From Alphaproteobacteria bacterium (lineage in GTDB: Bacteria > Pseudomonadota > Alphaproteobacteria > RF32 > CAG-239), in NCBI GenBank assembly GCA_017479785.1, contig JAFVBT010000013.1, positions 1-10,705 on the forward strand: a stretch of 10,705 nt of DNA, in the 5' to 3' direction. A program made the position numbers and the translations under genes. The notes beneath the pieces were generated by a model that saw nothing but the letters and a program-made list of their open reading frames with translations, did not search any database and was not told where the DNA came from. Below, one piece after another: positions 6,823-10,705 of the stretch (position 1 is the stretch's first letter; each line of letters opens with the position of its first letter).

Positions 6823-8110
6823 CAAGATTAAAATTATCGGTGGCAAGCCGCTGTTCGGCAAAATATATATCAGCGGTGCCAAAAACACGGCTTTACCGAT
6901 TATCTGCGCCTCTTTATTAACTGACGAGCCGGTCACGATTAAAAACATTCCTTTTCTTTCCGACATAAAATCTCTGAATAATCTGTTGTTGCAGCTCGGC
7001 ACCCAAATTGATGCCAAACAAGAATTATTAAACGGGCATAACACACAAACAATTACATATCATACCCCGCAGCCGACCAGTTTTATTGCGCCTTATGATT
7101 ATGTGCGCAAAATGCGCGCCTCATATTATGTTTTAGGCCCTCTTCTCACAAAATACGGCCACGTTGAACTGTCGTTACCGGGCGGATGTGCCATCGGTGC
7201 ACGACCGATGGATATTCATTTAACGTCTCTGGAACAAATGGGTGCGCAAATTGAAATTAAAAACGGATACGTTATTGCCAACAGCAACGGGCGCCTGCAT
7301 GGTGCGCACATTGCTTTTCACGCAGCTTCTGTCGGTGCAACCTGTAACATTTTGATGGCCGCAGTTCTGGCTGACGGAACAACGGTTATTGAAAATGCCG
7401 CTAAAGAACCTGAAATTGCCGACTTAATTGATATGCTTAACAAAATGGGCGCACATATTGAAGGTGCCAATACTTCAACGTTGACAATTTACGGCGTAGA
7501 AAAATTGCATGGTGTTACCCATCAAATCATTAATGACAGAATAGAAGCCGGATCTTACGCTATTGCCGCCGCCATAACTAAAGGCCGTTTAGAGCTGATT
7601 AATGCCGATGCCGAGCACCTCAAATCGCCTTTAGATATTTTGCGCAAAATGGGAGTTAAAATAGACATCACACCGAACAGCATTATCGTAGATGCGCAAA
7701 ATACAATCCTTCACGGCGAAGACGTTTACACCGACTATTATCCGGGTTTTCCAACCGATTTACAGGCACAATTCATGGCTTTAATGTGCGTTTCAGAAGG
7801 CGCGGCACTGATTACGGAAAATATTTGGGAAAACCGTTTTATGCATGTGCCCGAATTGATGCGTATGGGTGCCAACATCAATGTGCATGGGCACGCCTCT
7901 GCTATTGTTCGCGGTGTGGAAAAGCTTTCTGCCGCGCCGGTAATGTCAACAGATCTGCGGGCATCTTTTTCACTGATTTTGGCCGGACTTGTTGCCGAGG
8001 GCGAAACAATCGTCAACCGTGTATATCACTTAGACAGAGGTTATGAAACCCTGGAAGAAAAGTTTAAGGCCGTCGGAGCAGATATTGAAAGAATAAAAGA
8101 AAACGATTAG
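6818..8110 (+). CDS. murA: UDP-N-acetylglucosamine 1-carboxyvinyltransferase MurA (non-canonical start)
   Basis: MurA transfers enolpyruvate from phosphoenolpyruvate to UDP-GlcNAc, the first committed step of peptidoglycan synthesis, in the cytoplasm. Counting the start codon as residue 1, the protein has 430 residues (E. coli 419). It carries G-A-K22-N23-T-A-L-P, R-K-M-R-A-S, the active-site loop P-G-G-C124-A-I-G-A-R129-P (Cys115/Arg120 of E. coli), F-P-T-D314-L-Q-A-Q, E-N-R-F-M-H-V-P-E-L and D-R407-G-Y-E near the end. A cysteine at the loop position predicts fosfomycin sensitivity at this enzyme, other factors aside. The frame is intact from 6821, but no ATG, GTG or TTG lies in it between the upstream stop (6758-6760) and TTG 6986, which would remove Lys22. 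I place the start at GTT 6818; ATT 6827 is the alternative. It is coupled to the preceding 44-residue ORF. Confidence 0.95.
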   Translation, partial: VDKIKIIGGKPLFGKIYISGAKNTALPIICASLLTDEPVTIKNIPFLSDIKSLNNLLLQLGTQIDAKQELLNGHNTQTITYHTPQPTSFIAPYDYVRKMRASYYVLGPLLTKYGHVELSLPGGCAIGARPMDIHLTSLEQMGAQIEIKNGYVIANSNGRLHGAHIAFHAASVGATCNILMAAVLADGTTVIENAAKEPEIADLIDMLNKMGAHIEGANTSTLTIYGVEKLHGVTHQIINDRIEAGSYAIAAAITKGRLELINADAEHLKSPLDILRKMGVKIDITPNSIIVDAQNTILHGEDVYTDYYPGFPTDLQAQFMALMCVSEGAALITENIWENRFMHVPELMRMGANINVHGHASAIVRGVEKLSAAPVMSTDLRASFSLILAGLVAEGETIVNRVYHLDRGYETLEEKFKAVGADIERIKEND

Positions 8111-8132
8111 TTGTTGAAAAGAGGAGAGAAAA

Positions 8133-8978
8133 ATGCGGTTATCGCTCAGTCTTGCAATTTTCCTTTTAAGTTGCTTTACTATGCCGGCAAATGCGCAAAT
8201 TCTTGATATGATCGGCACAAAAGACCGACTGAATGTTCCACAGGAATTCTTGAGCAATCTTTATGATTGTACCCCTTTTGAAACCACGGTGAAATCCGCT
8301 CCGGACGGGGTTGTCACAAAAATGATATATCGTGTTATCGGTTTTGAAAACGAAAAATGCGTGATGCAGATTGACGGCTACACAAATGTTAATGTCCATA
8401 TCACGCAAAAATGCATTTTCACGCATGAACAAGCACAAACTTATGCCAATGCGGTATTTAGTTTTCAAAACAAAGGCTATTATTCTTATAAGGAATTTAA
8501 TCAAATAGAAAAAGATCCGGACTATATTGCCGCATCCGCAATTATGACAAACAGCGATATTTGCCGCTTTCATCGTGATGAAATTGATTTAACACCCGTT
8601 TTCAGAAAAAAATTAACGGCTTGCGAAACTTATGAAGAAGTACAGCACCTTGATTCCGTTGATATAACAAGAAAAATTGTGCAAAAAAATAATGATATTT
8701 GCAAATTGCAAATCACATTTACACAAAATTTGCCGGACTTAAGATTACGCGCCGATAAAATTACGCCGGAATTACAAAAGCATATAGATAATTTTAAACC
8801 GGCAAATTACAATTTTAATTGCACTTTCAATCAAGAAAAGAAAAATGAATATCTCGCTATTTTGCAATCTCTTGTTGTGCCGGAAGAGGAAGGTTTTGAT
8901 TTTTCAGCCGTACAACGCTACGGCCAAGATTCCGAATTTCAGTTCATTTTCCAAAACTGCGAATTCCTGGTAAAATAA
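8133..8978 (+). CDS. Secreted protein of unknown function with a duplicated four-cysteine domain
   Basis: I do not recognise this 281-residue protein. It begins with a signal peptide (MRLSLSLAIFLLSCFTMPANA), probably cut after A-N-A by signal peptidase I at residue 21. The mature part has eight cysteines in two sets of four: C46, C76, C94, C144 and C164, C190, C230, C276. Flanks agree between the halves: L-Y-D-C-T-P-F-E with L-T-A-C-E-T-Y-E; N-E-K-C-V-M-Q-I with N-D-I-C-K-L-Q-I; K-C-I-F-T-H-E with N-C-T-F-N-Q-E; S-D-I-C-R-F with F-Q-N-C-E-F. This implies an internal tandem duplication, with likely disulfides in the periplasm. GAGGAG sits six bases before the ATG. It follows murA by 22 bp and is probably in the same operon, which hints at an envelope role but does not prove one. 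A lipoprotein reading (cysteine 14) is less likely. Confidence 0.85.
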   Translation: MRLSLSLAIFLLSCFTMPANAQILDMIGTKDRLNVPQEFLSNLYDCTPFETTVKSAPDGVVTKMIYRVIGFENEKCVMQIDGYTNVNVHITQKCIFTHEQAQTYANAVFSFQNKGYYSYKEFNQIEKDPDYIAASAIMTNSDICRFHRDEIDLTPVFRKKLTACETYEEVQHLDSVDITRKIVQKNNDICKLQITFTQNLPDLRLRADKITPELQKHIDNFKPANYNFNCTFNQEKKNEYLAILQSLVVPEEEGFDFSAVQRYGQDSEFQFIFQNCEFLVK

Positions 8979-8995
8979 ATTTTTGCAAAAAATGT

Positions 8996-9016
8996 ATGCA
9001 AACCCTTGCGTTTTTT
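8996..9016 (+). terminator. Weak rho-independent terminator after the cysteine-rich gene
   Basis: ATGCAA (8996-9001) pairs with TTGCGT (9006-9011) around the loop ACCC, with one G-U pair, and is followed by five more T residues. The stem is short, so termination may be partial. It overlaps the -35 element of the next promoter. Confidence 0.4.
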
Positions 9017-9033
9017 AAACTCTGATCCCATAT
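9005..9033 (+). promoter_or_regulatory. Sigma32 (RpoH)-type heat-shock promoter of htpG
   Basis: CTTGCGT (9005-9011) and CCCATAT (9027-9033) are separated by 15 bases. The -10 element fits the heat-shock sigma consensus CCCATnT and the -35 element keeps its CTTG core. Transcription would begin near 9041, about 20 bases before the htpG start. HtpG is a classic RpoH-controlled chaperone, so gene identity and promoter type agree. TATAAA at 9031-9036 could alternatively serve a sigma70 promoter with a 19-base spacer. Confidence 0.6.
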
Positions 9034-9062
9034 AAATATAAGTTGTAATAAGGAGACTAAAT

Positions 9063-10705
9063 ATGGCCAGAAAACAAAAATTTAAAACAGAAGTCAGTAA
9101 ACTTCTGGATATTGTCATTAATTCTTTATATTCCGAAAAATATATTTTCCTACGCGAACTTATCTCAAATGCCAGCGATGCATGTGATAAATTGCGCTAT
9201 TACAGTTTAACAAATCCGGGAATCTCTAAGAATAACGGGGCATTTAAAATTACCATTACCCCAAACGAAGAGGAAAAGACACTGACCATCAGTGATAATG
9301 GTATCGGTATGAATAAGGATGATTTAGTCAATCACTTAAGCACCATCGCTAAATCAGGTACGGAAGACTTTGTCCGCAATGCCAAAGATAACGGATCGGT
9401 TGTTGATTTAATCGGAAAATTCGGTGTCGGTTTTTATTCGGCTTTTATGGTGGCAAATAAAGTTGAGGTCATCACACGACGTGCCGGTGAAGAACAGGCA
9501 TATAAATGGGTTTCCGACGGTATTGACGGTTATGAAATCACCGAAGCCGTGCGTGATAAAAGCGGTACTGATATCAAATTATATTTAAAAGACGATGCCA
9601 AAGATTACACCGATACAATCTATCTTCGCCACATTATTCGCACTTATTCTGACCACATTAATTACCCTATTGTTCTGGATTTAGGCAAAGCGGGCGAAGA
9701 AACCGTCAACACCGGAACAGCTCTATGGACGCAGAATAAGGCTGAAATTACCGATGAACAGTATAATGAATTTTATCATCACATCTCGCGGAATTTTGAT
9801 ACGCCGTGGATGCGTTTGCATTTTAAAGCCGAGGGAAGCATTGAATATACGGGACTTTTATATATCCCGTCCGAAGCACCTTATGATTTGTTTCAACCGG
9901 ACAGACAACAAAGTCTAAAATTATATGTTAACCGCGTTTTTATTTCTGACAAAGTTGATGATCTTATGCCGGCTTATTTGCGGTTTGTAAAAGGAATTAT
10001 TGACAGTGCCGATTTGCCGCTCAATATTTCACGCGAAATGTTGCAGCAAAATGCTCTAATTGCAAAAATCAAAAACGGTACAGTGTCTCGCATTTTGAAA
10101 GAACTGAAAAAGCGCTCGGAAGATTATGAAGATTATATGAAATTCTGGAAAATTTTCGGTATTGCTTTCAAAGAAGGTATTTATGAAGATGTTGCCAATC
10201 GTGTTGAAGTGGCTGAACTCTCCAGATTTTATTCCACAAACTCCGCAGACAGACTGACATCACTTGATGAATATATTTCACGCGTTAAAGAAGGACAAAC
10301 CAACATTTATTATATCACCGGCGACGATGTACCAACGCTACGTAACAATCCGCAGCTGGAAGCTTTTACCGCAAAAGGTGTGGAAGTTTTATTGCTGACG
10401 GACCCGATTGACGAATTCTGGGTACAGGTTTTAACAAACTTTAAGGGCTACCCGATAAAGCATATTTCGCAGGCCGATTTAGACCTGAAAATGGAACGCG
10501 ATACGCCGCGCGCCAATGAAAAAAGTCTGGAAAAATTGACCGAATATTTGGCAGAATTATTTAAGGACGAAGTCGGCAAGGTTGTAACGACAGAAAAACT
10601 GACCAAGAGTCCGGTCAGCTTAACGGTTGAAAGCGGACAAATGAGTATTCATCTGGAAAGATTAATGCGCAATCACCAGCAAAAAACTGTTTTTGCAAGT
10701 TCGCG
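9063..10705 (+). CDS. htpG: Molecular chaperone HtpG (bacterial Hsp90), 3' end beyond the window
   Basis: HtpG is the cytoplasmic, ATP-driven dimeric Hsp90 chaperone that remodels client proteins, often with DnaK. The 547 visible codons form one uninterrupted frame; E. coli HtpG has 624 residues, so about 80 C-terminal residues of the dimerisation domain are missing because the window ends. The N-terminal GHKL ATPase domain shows S-L-Y-S-E-K-Y-I-F-L-R-E-L-I-S-N36-A-S-D-A (E32 and N36 are the expected catalytic and magnesium-binding residues), S-D78-N-G-I-G-M and G-K-F-G-V-G-F-Y-S at 118-126. The middle domain shows P-S-E-A-P-Y-D-L-F, L-Y-V-N-R-V-F-I and N-I-S-R324-E-M-L-Q-Q-N, where the arginine contacts ATP. 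AAGGAG seven bases upstream fixes the start, and the preceding RpoH-like promoter suggests heat induction. Confidence 0.97.
   Translation, partial: MARKQKFKTEVSKLLDIVINSLYSEKYIFLRELISNASDACDKLRYYSLTNPGISKNNGAFKITITPNEEEKTLTISDNGIGMNKDDLVNHLSTIAKSGTEDFVRNAKDNGSVVDLIGKFGVGFYSAFMVANKVEVITRRAGEEQAYKWVSDGIDGYEITEAVRDKSGTDIKLYLKDDAKDYTDTIYLRHIIRTYSDHINYPIVLDLGKAGEETVNTGTALWTQNKAEITDEQYNEFYHHISRNFDTPWMRLHFKAEGSIEYTGLLYIPSEAPYDLFQPDRQQSLKLYVNRVFISDKVDDLMPAYLRFVKGIIDSADLPLNISREMLQQNALIAKIKNGTVSRILKELKKRSEDYEDYMKFWKIFGIAFKEGIYEDVANRVEVAELSRFYSTNSADRLTSLDEYISRVKEGQTNIYYITGDDVPTLRNNPQLEAFTAKGVEVLLLTDPIDEFWVQVLTNFKGYPIKHISQADLDLKMERDTPRANEKSLEKLTEYLAELFKDEVGKVVTTEKLTKSPVSLTVESGQMSIHLERLMRNHQQKTVFASS

Noticed and set aside
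6986..8110. murA starting at TTG 6986
   Set aside because: This would omit the first 56 residues including Lys22 and Asn23, which are conserved and intact in the upstream frame.
8133..8174. Lipobox L-L-S-C at residues 11-14 of the cysteine-rich protein
   Set aside because: The residue before the serine is Leu, the hydrophobic stretch before it is short, and a better signal peptidase I site (A-N-A before Q22) follows.
8166..8573. 135-codon minus-strand open frame antisense to the cysteine-rich gene
   Set aside because: The plus strand has a signal peptide, ribosome binding site and internal repeat, and the antisense frame has none of these.

Overview
The window looks like chromosomal DNA of an AT-rich Gram-negative bacterium. 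An autotransporter beta-barrel, an OpgB-like periplasm-facing sulfatase-fold enzyme and several Sec signal peptides imply an outer membrane. A short Lys/Glu-rich ORF just before murA reminds me of alphaproteobacterial murA loci, and the style of the autotransporter passenger resembles proteins of gut bacteria. My best guess is therefore an uncultured, possibly host-associated alphaproteobacterium. This assignment is inference; no rRNA gene is present.

Layout. Positions 1-274 (minus) hold the N-terminus of an exported ankyrin-repeat protein that runs off the left edge. Positions 403-1806 (minus) encode a membrane-anchored OpgB/LtaS-type phosphoglycerol transferase-like enzyme. A divergent intergenic region (1807-1987) carries a sigma70-like promoter for that gene and a 13-bp dyad. 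Positions 1988-6313 (plus) encode a 1441-residue autotransporter whose passenger begins with a metzincin-like zinc protease domain. It ends at a strong terminator that faces the terminator of a minus-strand tRNA-Gly(GCC) at 6470-6544.

From about 6625 rightwards everything is on the plus strand. A 44-residue charged ORF (6688-6822) is translationally linked to murA (6818-8110). It is followed after 22 bp by a secreted protein of unknown function with two copies of a four-cysteine unit (8133-8978). A weak terminator and a sigma32-like promoter then precede htpG (9063 to the right edge, incomplete at the 3' end).

How the genes relate. Most of the window concerns the cell envelope: peptidoglycan precursor synthesis (MurA), a possible glycan or lipid headgroup modification enzyme, a surface or secreted protease, and two exported proteins of unknown role. 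HtpG and the tRNA are housekeeping. The points most worth attention are murA, which has no ATG/GTG/TTG start in its conserved frame; the metzincin autotransporter, whose third zinc ligand appears displaced by a roughly 130-residue insertion; and the duplicated cysteine-rich protein. I saw no CRISPR array, insertion sequence, phage gene or attachment site.
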